Source: CALDTK01 sp965215215 (GTDB lineage Bacteria > Bacteroidota > Bacteroidia > Chitinophagales > Saprospiraceae). From it: a DNA stretch of 64,000 bases. The stretch spans positions 62,001 through 126,000 of the forward strand of contig OZ244043.1 of the NCBI GenBank assembly GCA_965215215.1, given 5' to 3'. Under the pieces are notes generated by a model, which made no database searches, was not told where the DNA came from, and saw only the letters and a program-made list of their open reading frames with translations. Both the position numbers and the translations under genes were made by a program. This document shows positions 41,234-50,340 of the stretch, piece after piece. The first letter of the stretch is position 1; the number at the start of each line of letters is the position of its first letter.

Positions 41234-42628
41234 TTAGGGGCAGAATACGCCCCGGCGCCGCGTGGGTCGCCGATCGAACCACGCGGCTCGCCAGTCGCGG
41301 GCGGCATCGACCTTCCCGAAGGCCACATTGAGGCCCACGCGCACGTGCCCCCGCTGCGCGGTATAGGGGTCGGCGAGCGCGGTCACGTTGTCGACCAGTG
41401 CGTAGAGCTCCACGCCGTACCACTGGGTGCTCACCCGACCGCCGACCAGCGGCAGCCCCCCCTGGAGCCCGGCCACGACCCCGACGTGCACGAAGTCCCC
41501 GATGTGGTGGGCGATGCCCACGCTGAGTGCCGTCGTCCGTACGACGGTCTGTTGCATTTGGGCGCCGAAGGTGAGGTCGGTGGCCTGGCCCACGCGGTAG
41601 CGGGCGAACAGGTTGAGTTTTGGCGAAAGCCGCGTGGTAAACGTGGTCGAGTCGCTGATGGAGCCGTTCTGGGAGCGGATGCTGTCGTTGACCTCCAAAA
41701 AAATGGTTTGTGTCTCCTGGTCGAAGACGCTGCCCGTCCAGCTCCTCGTGGTCGACGTACCGGTGAAGGTGAAATCGACGGTCCGACGCCGCCAGCGCAG
41801 GCTGCCCAGGTCGGCGAGCACGGCGCCGACCTGGAGACCTTCGGCGGGTCGGACCGTGAAGCCGAGATCCACGGCGAAGCCCGCGCCGGCCACGGGCCTC
41901 CACTGCGCCGGCGACACGGCGTAACCGCCGGTGGCCGGATTGAGCACGTGCCCGGCCGTCGCGTAAGCGGCCTCGGTGTCGACGGCGAGCTCCGCGGGGT
42001 CGGGGCGGCGGGCGACGTCGAAGTAACCCACGTCGAAGCTGGAGGCCGTGGTGCCGAGCAGGAGTTTGGCGCTCACGCCGACGGTGAGGTGGCGACTGAG
42101 TCGAGCGCCGAGGTGCGTGGCGAGCTGGTGGTAAGAGACCTGTTCGAATTTCGGCCAGATATCGAGGGCCCCGCCCGAGCCGGGGAGCGCGCCGGTGCCG
42201 AGCAGGGCTAAGCGGACCAGCTCGGCGCCCGTCTCGAAAGCGAGTTGGTTGCGGAAGGCGTGTGAGACGCCGTACTGCAAGCCCCCGCGGCGGTAGTTAA
42301 ACCCGAGGGTACCGATCTCGTATTCGCCCACGAGGTGGTTGCTGGGCTTGACGAGGTTCAATAACCTGTCTTCGTCAACATTTAGCCCGCTGCGCGTATA
42401 GCCGACTTGCGTCGGGTTGACGGTCGCGGTGGCCATACCCATACCGCTAAACAGCTGACCGGTATACGTATGATCCTGAAAAAGTGAGGGGTTAGCTAGG
42501 GTCGCGCCGATCCCGTGCTGCAGTTGACGCTGCAGATCGAGCTGGGCGCGAGCGGCGCTACACGCGCACAGGAGTCCGAACAGGACCAGGTACCTGCGCG
42601 CAAGCTGTAAATGTGTAGGGGATTTCAT
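41234..42628 (-). CDS. DUF5723-type outer-membrane protein, copy 2
   Basis: The ATG at 42628 (MKSPTHLQLARRYLVLFGLL) gives 464 residues, with a signal peptide ending near CSAARAQ. The segment QHGIGATLANPSLFQDH parallels copy 1 (GMQQLLGNPAALQDH), and the barrel-like strands and the C-terminal VRVGLNVAFGK also match. The copies are diverged, so duplication is old. It is the first gene of the minus-strand trio and is divergent from the ferredoxin gene with 38 bp between starts. It holds the 14-base motif, read as LSPKL. Confidence 0.75.
   Translation of the reverse strand: MKSPTHLQLARRYLVLFGLLCACSAARAQLDLQRQLQHGIGATLANPSLFQDHTYTGQLFSGMGMATATVNPTQVGYTRSGLNVDEDRLLNLVKPSNHLVGEYEIGTLGFNYRRGGLQYGVSHAFRNQLAFETGAELVRLALLGTGALPGSGGALDIWPKFEQVSYHQLATHLGARLSRHLTVGVSAKLLLGTTASSFDVGYFDVARRPDPAELAVDTEAAYATAGHVLNPATGGYAVSPAQWRPVAGAGFAVDLGFTVRPAEGLQVGAVLADLGSLRWRRRTVDFTFTGTSTTRSWTGSVFDQETQTIFLEVNDSIRSQNGSISDSTTFTTRLSPKLNLFARYRVGQATDLTFGAQMQQTVVRTTALSVGIAHHIGDFVHVGVVAGLQGGLPLVGGRVSTQWYGVELYALVDNVTALADPYTAQRGHVRVGLNVAFGKVDAARDWRAAWFDRRPTRRRGVFCP
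41617..41630 (+). repeat. Interspersed 14-mer motif, copy 12
   Basis: Exact GTTTTGGCGAAAGC. Read as L-S-P-K-L in DUF5723 copy 2. Confidence 0.9.
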
Positions 42629-42666
42629 CACCGAGAGGCTTGCTTATCCTTTACCTTCGTCGCCGT

Positions 42667-43014
42667 ATGGCCATCATGATTACCGAAGAGTGCATCAATT
42701 GCGGAGCTTGCGAGCCCGAATGCCCGAACAACGCTATTTATGAAGGGGGTGTCGAGTGGCGGATCGCCGACGGTACCGGAGTTACTGCACCCTATACGTT
42801 AGAAGGCGGGGAAGTGGTTAGCCCGGACGCCGAGCGCGAACCGGTTTCCGACGATTTTTACTATATCGTGCCCGACAAATGCACCGAGTGCGTCGGGTTT
42901 CACGAGGAGCCGCAGTGTGCCGCCGTTTGCCCGGTAGATTGCTGCGTGCCCGATCCCGAGCGCGAGGAGGCACAGAGCGCGCTGCTCGCGCGCAAGGACC
43001 GCCTGCACGTGTAG
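42667..43014 (+). CDS. 2[4Fe-4S] ferredoxin (YfhL/FdxN-like)
   Basis: The ATG at 42667 (MAIMITEECINCGACEPECP) gives 115 residues. The first cluster motif CINCGACEPECP and the second set CTECVGFHEEPQCAAVCPVD supply eight cysteines for two [4Fe-4S] clusters; the second has the longer CxxC-x8-C spacing of Alvin-type ferredoxins. A 30-residue insertion between them (VEWRIADGTGVTAPYTLEGG...) and a helical tail are as in Bacteroidota homologues. It carries electrons in the cytoplasm; the partner is unknown. ftsX follows after 56 bp. Confidence 0.9.
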   Translation: MAIMITEECINCGACEPECPNNAIYEGGVEWRIADGTGVTAPYTLEGGEVVSPDAEREPVSDDFYYIVPDKCTECVGFHEEPQCAAVCPVDCCVPDPEREEAQSALLARKDRLHV

Positions 43015-43070
43015 CGTCCGCGCCCGGGCTTGCACCCTCGGGGAGTCGCCTCCGTACACGCTGGGGCAAT

Positions 43071-43931
43071 ATGCCCGCTATCCGTCCCCACGCAGGCCCC
43101 CGCCGCCCGCCCTATTTGTCCACGCTACTCGCGGGTACCTGCGTCCTCACCCTGCTCGGCGTCTTTAGCCTCGCGCTGCTCGAGGGGCGCGCGCTCGTTA
43201 CCGCAGTGCGCGAGAGCGTGGCCGTGGTCATCGAACTGCGCCCCGGGACGCAGGCCACCGACCGAGACGCGTTCTCCGCCTGGCTGAGCGGGCAGCCGTT
43301 CCTCAAACCCGGGAGCGTCGTCTACATCGACCGGGAGGCGGGTGCGCGCTTGCTCGCCGCCGACCTCGGGGAGGATCTACTCGACTACCAGCTCGAAAAT
43401 CCGCTGCGCGACGTATTCACCGTCAACCTGCGCGAAGAGTTCGTCACCCCGGCTCAAATCGTCAACTGCCGCAACGCGATCGCGGCGCGGACCGCCGTGC
43501 TGGACGTGGTGGTGCAGGAGGATCTCGTTCGGGCGCTGGCCACCCGGCTCGAAGGCCTGTCCTGGATAGGCGCCAGTTTCGGGCTGTTGCTCCTCGCCGG
43601 GGTGGCCTTCCTGGTGCTCAATACCACGCGCCTCGCCCTGCAGGCGCAGGCCGGGGTGATTCGCAACATGGAGCTCGTGGGCGCGAGCTGGGGCTTTATC
43701 TCGCGGCCTTTCCTGACGAAGGCGACCCTCCACGGCCTACTGAGCGGCGTGTCGGCCGCGGGGCTTACACTTGCGGTGGGCTACTCGGTGTTCTACAGCT
43801 GGCCGGCGCTTTGGGTCGCCATTCCGACGCCGCAGCTGATTGCCCTGTCGCTCTGGCTTTTGGTATTGGCGATTTCGCTCAACTTCGCCGCCACGTTCGT
43901 CATCGTCCGTCAGACCCTGAAGCTTCGTTAA
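43071..43931 (+). CDS. ftsX: Cell division protein FtsX
   Basis: The ATG at 43071 (MPAIRPHAGPRRPPYLSTLL) gives 286 residues. One N-terminal transmembrane helix is followed by the extracellular domain (VIELRPGTQATDRDAFSAWL ... VTPAQIVNCRNAIAARTAVL) and three further helices with VIRNMELVGASWGFISRPFL. FtsX with FtsE controls peptidoglycan hydrolases at the septum; ftsE is not in the window. It leads a tight plus-strand run with DUF3098, uppP and truB, with gaps of 4-9 bp. Confidence 0.92.
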   Translation: MPAIRPHAGPRRPPYLSTLLAGTCVLTLLGVFSLALLEGRALVTAVRESVAVVIELRPGTQATDRDAFSAWLSGQPFLKPGSVVYIDREAGARLLAADLGEDLLDYQLENPLRDVFTVNLREEFVTPAQIVNCRNAIAARTAVLDVVVQEDLVRALATRLEGLSWIGASFGLLLLAGVAFLVLNTTRLALQAQAGVIRNMELVGASWGFISRPFLTKATLHGLLSGVSAAGLTLAVGYSVFYSWPALWVAIPTPQLIALSLWLLVLAISLNFAATFVIVRQTLKLR

Positions 43932-43940
43932 AATTGCCAC

Positions 43941-44237
43941 ATGGCTCAAGTCAGTAAACCCTCCTCCGTGCGGCCGAGCGCATCGACGCGCCAGGAGATC
44001 CGCATCGAACGTACCGAGGGCGAGAGCACGCTCATCTTCGGGCGCCGATCGCTCGTCTTCATCGGTGTCGGCCTCCTGCTCATGGTGCTCGGCATGCTGT
44101 TGATGGCCGGCGGCTCCATGCCCGATCCGAATACCTGGGACGATAGCCTGATCTACTCTTTCCGCCGCATCACCCTCGCCCCCCTCGTGATTCTCGCCGG
44201 CCTCGGGGTGATCACTTACGCCATCCTGAAGAAGTAG
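43941..44237 (+). CDS. DUF3098 small membrane protein
   Basis: 98 residues: a polar N-terminus, then two transmembrane segments (SLVFIGVGLLLMVLGMLLMA and LAPLVILAGLGVITYAILKK) around the loop GGSMPDPNTWDDSLIYSFRR. This sequence and position between ftsX and uppP are typical of DUF3098 in Bacteroidota. The function is unknown; the context suggests the cell envelope or division. Confidence 0.88.
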   Translation: MAQVSKPSSVRPSASTRQEIRIERTEGESTLIFGRRSLVFIGVGLLLMVLGMLLMAGGSMPDPNTWDDSLIYSFRRITLAPLVILAGLGVITYAILKK

Positions 44238-44241
44238 CACC

Positions 44242-45039
44242 GTGAGCGAAATAGTACGCGCGATCGTCCTGGGCATCGTGCAGGGGCTGACCGAGTTCCT
44301 ACCGGTGAGCAGCAGCGGCCACCTCGAGCTGGCCAAGGTGTTGCTCAACGATACGAGCCTCGCCGAGGAGAGCAAGCTCATGACCATCGTCCTCCACTTC
44401 GCCACGGCCGTGGCCACGATCTGGGTGTTCCGCGCCGACATCGGCTCCATCCTCAAGGGCCTCTCCGGCGGCGAGAGAGAGGACCTCCTGTTTGCGGGCA
44501 AGATCATCGCCAGCATGGTGCCGGCCGCGGCGGTGGGGGTACTCTTCGACGAGCAACTCGACGCGCTTTTCTCGCGCAACATCGTGCTCGTGGGCTTCAT
44601 GCTCATCGTCACCGGCTTGCTGCTGTTCCTCGCCGACCGCGCCAGGAGCACCGAGCGCATCGTTACCTGGCGCGACGCGGTGCTCATCGGGATCTCACAG
44701 GCGATCGCCATTTTACCCGGGATCAGCCGTTCCGGCGCCACGATCTCCACGAGCGTGTTGTTGGGCGTCGACCGCACCAAGGCCGCCCGTTTCAGCTTCC
44801 TGATGGTCGTGCCGCTCATCTTCGGCGCGATCGCCAAGGATTTACTCGACGGCGATCTGATGGCTCAGTCGTCGAACTTCGTGGCTTACGGCGTCGGTTT
44901 CGTCACCGCCATGCTCACCGGCATCTTCGCCTGCCAGCTCATGATCCGCCTGGTCAAGGAGAGCAAGCTCCGGTACTTCGCCTACTACTGTTTCCTGGTG
45001 GGCGCGGTGGCGGTCAGTACGGCGATCTACTACACCTAA
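44242..45039 (+). CDS. uppP: Undecaprenyl-diphosphate phosphatase
   Basis: A GTG start at 44242, four bases after the DUF3098 stop, gives 265 residues with about eight membrane helices. Both catalytic signatures are present: LTEFLPVSSSGHLELAKVLL near the N-terminus and LPGISRSGATISTSVLLGVD in the middle. The enzyme recycles the lipid carrier for peptidoglycan and surface-sugar synthesis and gives bacitracin tolerance. It belongs to the ftsX-truB run. Confidence 0.95.
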   Translation: MSEIVRAIVLGIVQGLTEFLPVSSSGHLELAKVLLNDTSLAEESKLMTIVLHFATAVATIWVFRADIGSILKGLSGGEREDLLFAGKIIASMVPAAAVGVLFDEQLDALFSRNIVLVGFMLIVTGLLLFLADRARSTERIVTWRDAVLIGISQAIAILPGISRSGATISTSVLLGVDRTKAARFSFLMVVPLIFGAIAKDLLDGDLMAQSSNFVAYGVGFVTAMLTGIFACQLMIRLVKESKLRYFAYYCFLVGAVAVSTAIYYT

Positions 45040-45044
45040 CCCGC

Positions 45045-45776
45045 GTGCCGTACCAGCTCCCCACCGCCGCCGAGTTTCTGGCCGGCCAGCTCCTGCTCGT
45101 CGATAAGCCCGCCGGCTACACGAGCTTCGACGTGGTCAACAAGCTACGTTACCGACTCCGCAAACTCACTTCCGTAAAACGCATCAAGGTCGGCCACTCC
45201 GGTACCCTCGATCCGATGGCGACCGGCTTGCTGCTCGTCGCCACGGGGAAAGCGACGAAGCGGCTGACCGAATTGACCGGACTACCCAAGTCGTACTCCG
45301 GCACCATCCGTTTTGGCGAAAGCACCCCGAGCTACGACGGCGAGACGGAGGCCGACGCCCGGTACCCGACCGGACACCTAACCCGAGCGAGCGTGGAGGC
45401 CAAGATCCGGGAGGAGTTCGAGGGCGTCATCGAGCAGAAGCCCCCCATCTACTCGGCGATTAAGGTGGGCGGCAAACGGGCCTACCGGGCGGCGCGCGCC
45501 GGACAGACGTTGGACTTGCCCACGCGCCGCGTGCGGGTGAGCGGGTTCGTGCTGCACCGCGTGGAGCTGCCCGAAGTCGACTTCAGCGTCGACGTGAGTA
45601 AGGGGACCTACATCCGTAGCCTCGCCCACGATCTGGGGCGGGGCCTCGGTTCGGGGGCCTACCTGCAGGCCCTACGCCGTACGCGGATCGGGGAGTTCTC
45701 TATTGACCGCGCGCGGCCCCTCGGGGCGTACGTGGAGCTACTCGATCGGGCACTCGCATCCAATCCGGATACTTGA
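45045..45776 (+). CDS. truB: tRNA pseudouridine(55) synthase
   Basis: A GTG start at 45045 gives 243 residues. TruB isomerises uridine 55 in the T-loop of tRNA. The catalytic aspartate lies in GHSGTLDPMATGLLLVATGK. Other family blocks are LLLVDKPAGYTSFDVVNKLR, FEGVIEQKPPIYSAIKVGGK and DVSKGTYIRSLAHDLGRGLG. The N-terminal start follows uppP by five bases. Its last 77 bp overlap the 3' end of the convergent hydrolase gene. Confidence 0.95.
   Translation: MPYQLPTAAEFLAGQLLLVDKPAGYTSFDVVNKLRYRLRKLTSVKRIKVGHSGTLDPMATGLLLVATGKATKRLTELTGLPKSYSGTIRFGESTPSYDGETEADARYPTGHLTRASVEAKIREEFEGVIEQKPPIYSAIKVGGKRAYRAARAGQTLDLPTRRVRVSGFVLHRVELPEVDFSVDVSKGTYIRSLAHDLGRGLGSGAYLQALRRTRIGEFSIDRARPLGAYVELLDRALASNPDT
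45310..45323 (+). repeat. Interspersed 14-mer motif, copy 13
   Basis: Exact GTTTTGGCGAAAGC. Here the motif strand is the coding strand, read as R-F-G-E-S in truB. Confidence 0.9.
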
Positions 45777-46731
45777 CCGCGAAGCTGCGCCGGGGCGTAC
45801 CCTCGGCCCAATCGCCCATGGCGAAGGCGCGCACGGGTCGCTCGAAGAGCGGGTGGAGCCCGCGCGAACGGGCGGCCGCGACGAGCTGGTCGCCGAGCGG
45901 CCAGTAGAGCAGGGTGTCTAGCGCGTCGGTACGGCCCACGCTCTCGGCCCGCCGGAAGGTAAAGTTGTGGACACCGTTGTCGAGGCTCGCGTCGGGTGAG
46001 TAGGATTCGTTGTGCCCCTGACCGTACCCGCCGTCCGCGTATTCCTCCCCGGTTTGGACGATCCAAAGTCGGCGCGTCCCCGCGGCCGTGCTGTCGAAGA
46101 GCAGGCGACTGAACTCATCGCCGACGGTGTGGTCGCCCGCGGAGCTCACGATGAGGAGTTGGGCGGCGGTATCGATGTCGGTGTACGTACGGAGGCGGCT
46201 CCCGGTGAGCTTGGAGGTCCCCGGAGCGCAGAGCAGTCCGCCCGCGGCGTGGGGCACGCGCAGCGAATCGGGGCGCGCCATCAGGAAGGCCGAGATGGCC
46301 CCCCCGTAGGAGTGCCCGATGTACACGAGCGCGTTCGTGTCGACCGCCCAGCCGCGATCGGCTACCCGCGTTAGCGCCGAGCGGATGCCCGCGGCCGCGT
46401 TGCCCGCAAACCGCTTGGTGCCCGGCGGGATCAGGGCACGCTGGTAGCGGGGGTAAACGACCACGTTGCCCCGCTCGACGAGGTGCCGGATCCAACCCGC
46501 GTAGTTGTACGGGTTGAGCGCGCCGTACCCGTGTACGAAGACGACGAGCCCGAGCGAATCGGCCTCACCGGCGTCGGTCGGTGCGAATAGGTAGAAACCG
46601 GTATCCGCCCGGAAGTTATCGACGACCTCCAGCCCGGCGCCCGGTTTCGGAGCCACCGCCCGCTGGCAGCCGGGGGCGGTGTAGAGGGCTAAGCTGAGGG
46701 CGGCGGCGGCGGCGGCGACTGAACGTAACAC
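45700..46731 (-). CDS. Secreted alpha/beta-hydrolase
   Basis: 343 residues beginning with a signal sequence (MLRSVAAAAAALSLALYTAP) that ends GC, possibly a weak lipobox. The hydrolase fold shows LVVFVHGYGALNPYNYAGWI, the nucleophile elbow YIGHSYGGAISAFLM with the catalytic serine, SSAGDHTVG with a likely acidic residue, and GQGHNESY with a candidate histidine. The substrate is unknown; polyester- or lipase-like enzymes have this layout. It converges with truB and shares 77 bp of coding sequence with it in antisense. A shorter C-terminus would remove the overlap, but the frame runs to 45700 without a stop. Confidence 0.75.
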   Translation of the reverse strand: MLRSVAAAAAALSLALYTAPGCQRAVAPKPGAGLEVVDNFRADTGFYLFAPTDAGEADSLGLVVFVHGYGALNPYNYAGWIRHLVERGNVVVYPRYQRALIPPGTKRFAGNAAAGIRSALTRVADRGWAVDTNALVYIGHSYGGAISAFLMARPDSLRVPHAAGGLLCAPGTSKLTGSRLRTYTDIDTAAQLLIVSSAGDHTVGDEFSRLLFDSTAAGTRRLWIVQTGEEYADGGYGQGHNESYSPDASLDNGVHNFTFRRAESVGRTDALDTLLYWPLGDQLVAAARSRGLHPLFERPVRAFAMGDWAEGTPRRSFAVKYPDWMRVPDRVAPRTPRGAARGQ

Positions 46732-46793
46732 GCCCCCTCAACGCGCGACGCGCGGCCGAGGTCTACTGCGCGGACCATTAAGTTCACGGCCAG

Positions 46794-47834
46794 ATGGCGA
46801 GCCCTAAACCGATCGGAATTCTTGGCGCAGGTGCTTTCGGCACCGTGATGGCCAACGTAGCCGCCACCAACCAAGACGTGCTGCTCTACACGCGCGATCC
46901 GGACCTGGCCCGGTGCGCCAACGTCGAGCGCGAGGTGCGGGGCGACAAATTGCACGATCGCGTCCGAGTGATCAGCGATCCGGCGGAGCTCTGCGGGTCG
47001 TGCGATCTCGTGCTGCCGATCGTCCCGTCGACCGCTTTCCGCAAAACGATGCGCGCGTTCTCGCCCTACCTCACGCCGAGGCACTTCGTGATCCACGGCA
47101 CCAAGGGCTTCGACGTCCCGATCCCCCGGGGGGGAAACTGGTCGCGCGTCCGCCTGGCGCGGCAGGAGGTGCGCACGATGAGCGAGGTCATCCGCGAGGA
47201 GACCTCCGTGCTGCGGATCGGTTGCCTGAGCGGACCGAACCTGTCGAGCGAGATCCGCGACGGGCAACCCACGGCCACGGTGGTGGCGAGCAACTACGAG
47301 GAAGTGGTGCAGGCGGGGCTGGCGGCCCTCTCGACGGATAATTTTCAGGTCTTCGGTTCGCACGAGCTGCTGGGGGCCGAACTGGCCGGGGCGCTAAAGA
47401 ACGGGCTCGCCATCGGCAGCGGTATTCTGGCGGGTAAAGGCCTCGGCAAAAACATCCAGGCCATTCTGCTCACCCGGGGCTTGGTTGAGATGGTGAGTCT
47501 CGGCAAACGGATGGGTGCGGGCAGCCGGGCCTTCCTCGGCTCGGCGGGCATCGGCGACTTGATCGCGACGGCCACCTCTTCGGAGAGTCGCAATTTTTCG
47601 CTCGGGTACCGCATCGGGCGGGGCGAGAAACTAACCGACGCGACCGACGGCTCCCAGGTCCTGACCGAGGGCGTGCGCACCCTACGGATCGTGCGCCAGA
47701 TGATCCGATACTACAAAATTCACCTCCCCATCTTTTTGACCCTGCACGCGGTAACGGTGGAAGGGTACGACGTCGATCGTGCGCTGCACTTTTTGATGAC
47801 GTACCCCTACGATGTCGATGTAGACTTCGTGTAG
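46794..47834 (+). CDS. gpsA: Glycerol-3-phosphate dehydrogenase [NAD(P)+]
   Basis: 346 residues. The N-terminal Rossmann fold begins PIGILGAGAFGTVMANVAAT; the substrate-binding part includes LSGPNLSSEI, the catalytic lysine segment LAGALKNGLAIGSGILAGKG and SAGIGDLIATATSSESRNFS. GpsA makes glycerol-3-phosphate for phospholipids. The ATG at 46794 is divergent from the hydrolase start at 46731. The yfhO-like gene follows 28 bp later. Confidence 0.94.
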   Translation: MASPKPIGILGAGAFGTVMANVAATNQDVLLYTRDPDLARCANVEREVRGDKLHDRVRVISDPAELCGSCDLVLPIVPSTAFRKTMRAFSPYLTPRHFVIHGTKGFDVPIPRGGNWSRVRLARQEVRTMSEVIREETSVLRIGCLSGPNLSSEIRDGQPTATVVASNYEEVVQAGLAALSTDNFQVFGSHELLGAELAGALKNGLAIGSGILAGKGLGKNIQAILLTRGLVEMVSLGKRMGAGSRAFLGSAGIGDLIATATSSESRNFSLGYRIGRGEKLTDATDGSQVLTEGVRTLRIVRQMIRYYKIHLPIFLTLHAVTVEGYDVDRALHFLMTYPYDVDVDFV

Positions 47835-47862
47835 CGTTCCTTGCGCACGATACCTCCTCCCT

Positions 47863-50340
47863 ATGGTAAGCAATCCGATTTTCCGAAAGGCCTGGCCCCA
47901 CGCGCTCGCACTCCTGGCGATGCTCGTGGTTTGCGTGGCGTACTTCAGTCCGCAGCTCGAGGGCAAGGTGGTCGGCGCCTCCGATACGATCGCCTACATC
48001 GCCATGAGCAACGAGGTCCGGACGTACGCCGAGGAAACCGGGCGCCAGAGCTTGTGGACGAACTCGATGTTCGGAGGCATGCCCACCTACCAGATCTCCG
48101 GTCCGGAGCGCGGCAACCTGCTGCGTTTCGCCGAGCGCGTCGCGCAGCTCGGGATCGGCCGGCCGATCGGTTACTTCCTCGTGCTCATGGTGGGGATGTA
48201 CGTCCTGCTCACCACGATGGGGGCGTCCGCCTGGCTGGCGGTGATCGGGGCCGTTACCTTCGGGCTGAGTGCCAACAACCTCATCCTGTACGAGGCCGGG
48301 CACATGACCAAGTTGCGGGCCATCGGCTTTATGGCGCCTACCCTCGCGGGCCTGATCCTGCTGTTTCGCGGTCGTTACCTGGGTGGGTTCGCGCTGTTGG
48401 CCACGGCGCTCGGGCTCAACATTTACGCGAATCACCCGCAGATGACGTACTACCTGGCCGCGGGTTGCGCCTGCTTCGTGATCTTCCGATTCATCCACGA
48501 CCTGGGGGTACGGCGTTTGCCTCGATTCGGGACGGCGCTCGGGCTCTCGCTGCTGGCCGCCGGCTTGGCGCTCGGGGCTTCGTGGTCGAAGATCTCGACC
48601 ACGCTCGAATACGGCGAGGACACGATGCGCGGTCAGGCCATCTTAGCGCCGGACGAATCGGCCGCCCCCGCCGGGACGGCCTCCTCTTCGGAGGTCGACG
48701 GCCTGGCCTGGGATTACGCGATGATGTGGTCGAACGGCGCGCTCGACGTGGTGGCCTCCTTTATCCCGGGCGTCGTGGGCGGCAGCGGCGCGGAGCCGGT
48801 AAAACGAAGCGGACCACTCTCGCAGGCGCTGCGGCGGGCCGGAGCGCAGCTGCCGCCGGGTTTCAAGGCCCCCCTTTACCACGGTGACCTACAGTCGACC
48901 AGCGGTCCGGCCTACTTCGGGGCGATCAACGTGTTCTTGTTTATCCTGGCCATGTTTTGGCTGCGACCGGGCTGGCGCTACTTCCTCGGCAGCGCGGTGC
49001 TCGTTACCCTCCTGCTCAGCATGGGGGTACACGCGGGCTGGTTCAACCGTCCGCTGTTCGACTACCTGCCCTACTTCAACAACTTCCGGGCGCCGAGCTC
49101 GGCGACGAGCGTGACGTCGGTTTTCGTGACGGCCGGCGCCTTCAGCGCGCTCTGCCTCGCGATGCGCTACCGCGACGGCGATCCGGGTCGAGTACCGCTC
49201 AGCCGTTTCTACGCCGGGGCCGGCGTTGCGGCCGGACTGTGCCTGGTGTTCGCGCTGATCGGTCCGTCGCTGACCGATCTGGCGGGCGGCTCCGATGCGC
49301 AGTTGCAGCAAGCGGGCTTCCCCCTCGACGCCGTGCGGGAAGAACGTGGCGATTTTCTGCGCGGATCGGCCTGGCGGAGCTTCGGCTTCGTGGCCGTCGC
49401 CGCGGCGGCCCTCTGGGCGTTTCTGACGCGGAGGCTGACCGCTACCCCGGCGCTACTCATCATCGGGCTGGCGAGCATCACCGACGTATGGGGGGTCGGC
49501 AAACGCTACCTCGGCAACGAGGAATTTCAACCCCGATCCGGGATGGCGCAACGCAACGCGCCGCGCCCGGTCGACGAGCAGATCATGGCCGACAAAGATC
49601 TGAGCTACCGGGTGCTCGACAATACGGTCAGTACCTACCAGGATTCGCGCGCCAGCATGTACCACCAGAGTGTGGGGGGCTACCACGCGGCTAAGCTGCA
49701 ACGCTACCAAGATTTAATCGATCGGCACCTACTGCCCGGCAACACGAGCGTGCTCAACATGCTCAATACGCGCTACGTGATAACCGAGCAAAACGGGCAG
49801 GAGCAGGTGCAACGCAACCCCAACGCGCTCGGCAACGCCTGGCTCGTGGAAAACGTGGAGATCGTGCCGACGGCAAACGCGGAGATCGACGCGCTCAACG
49901 CCATCGACCCGGAGACCACGGCCGCCGTACACCGGGAGTTCGAAGACCGGCTCTCCGCGAAGCGTTTTAGCGGAAGCGGTACGGTAACCCTCACGAGCTA
50001 CGCGCCGGATAGGCTGACCTACGACTTCAAGAGCGATGCGGATCAGCTGGTGGTGTTCTCCGAGATCTGGTACGGGCCGGACAAGGGGTGGATGGTGAGC
50101 ATCGATGGCGAGCCGGCCGAGCTGTTGCGGGCCGATTACGCCTTCCGCGCGGTGGAAGTGCCGGCGGGCGAGCACGAGATCGAGATGTGGTTTGCCCCGG
50201 CGTCGTTCGCGCGGGGCGAGGCGGTGAGCTACGCCTCGAGCGGGTTGATCATTCTGGTGGGACTCGCCGCGGCCTTCTTCGGCCTCACGGGGCGCACGCC
50301 GCCCGGGGAGGTCGCGCGGCACGATCGGTCGCGGACGTGA
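47863..50340 (+). CDS. YfhO-family integral membrane protein
   Basis: 825 residues with about a dozen transmembrane helices in the first two thirds (for example LALLAMLVVCVAYFSPQLEG and YFLVLMVGMYVLLTTMGASA). A soluble C-terminal beta domain precedes a final helix (SSGLIILVGLAAAFFGL). Motifs such as YEAGHMTKLRAIGFMAPTLA and LNMLNTRYVI are those of Bacteroidota YfhO proteins, a GT-C-like family linked to glycosylation of lipoteichoic acid in Firmicutes. In this phylum its substrate is unknown. The stop TGA overlaps the ATG of the glycosyltransferase, implying translational coupling. Confidence 0.85.
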   Translation: MVSNPIFRKAWPHALALLAMLVVCVAYFSPQLEGKVVGASDTIAYIAMSNEVRTYAEETGRQSLWTNSMFGGMPTYQISGPERGNLLRFAERVAQLGIGRPIGYFLVLMVGMYVLLTTMGASAWLAVIGAVTFGLSANNLILYEAGHMTKLRAIGFMAPTLAGLILLFRGRYLGGFALLATALGLNIYANHPQMTYYLAAGCACFVIFRFIHDLGVRRLPRFGTALGLSLLAAGLALGASWSKISTTLEYGEDTMRGQAILAPDESAAPAGTASSSEVDGLAWDYAMMWSNGALDVVASFIPGVVGGSGAEPVKRSGPLSQALRRAGAQLPPGFKAPLYHGDLQSTSGPAYFGAINVFLFILAMFWLRPGWRYFLGSAVLVTLLLSMGVHAGWFNRPLFDYLPYFNNFRAPSSATSVTSVFVTAGAFSALCLAMRYRDGDPGRVPLSRFYAGAGVAAGLCLVFALIGPSLTDLAGGSDAQLQQAGFPLDAVREERGDFLRGSAWRSFGFVAVAAAALWAFLTRRLTATPALLIIGLASITDVWGVGKRYLGNEEFQPRSGMAQRNAPRPVDEQIMADKDLSYRVLDNTVSTYQDSRASMYHQSVGGYHAAKLQRYQDLIDRHLLPGNTSVLNMLNTRYVITEQNGQEQVQRNPNALGNAWLVENVEIVPTANAEIDALNAIDPETTAAVHREFEDRLSAKRFSGSGTVTLTSYAPDRLTYDFKSDADQLVVFSEIWYGPDKGWMVSIDGEPAELLRADYAFRAVEVPAGEHEIEMWFAPASFARGEAVSYASSGLIILVGLAAAFFGLTGRTPPGEVARHDRSRT
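49964..49977 (+). repeat. Interspersed 14-mer motif, copy 14
   Basis: GTTTTAGCGGAAGC on the coding strand, read as R-F-S-G-S in the YfhO-like gene. Confidence 0.88.
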
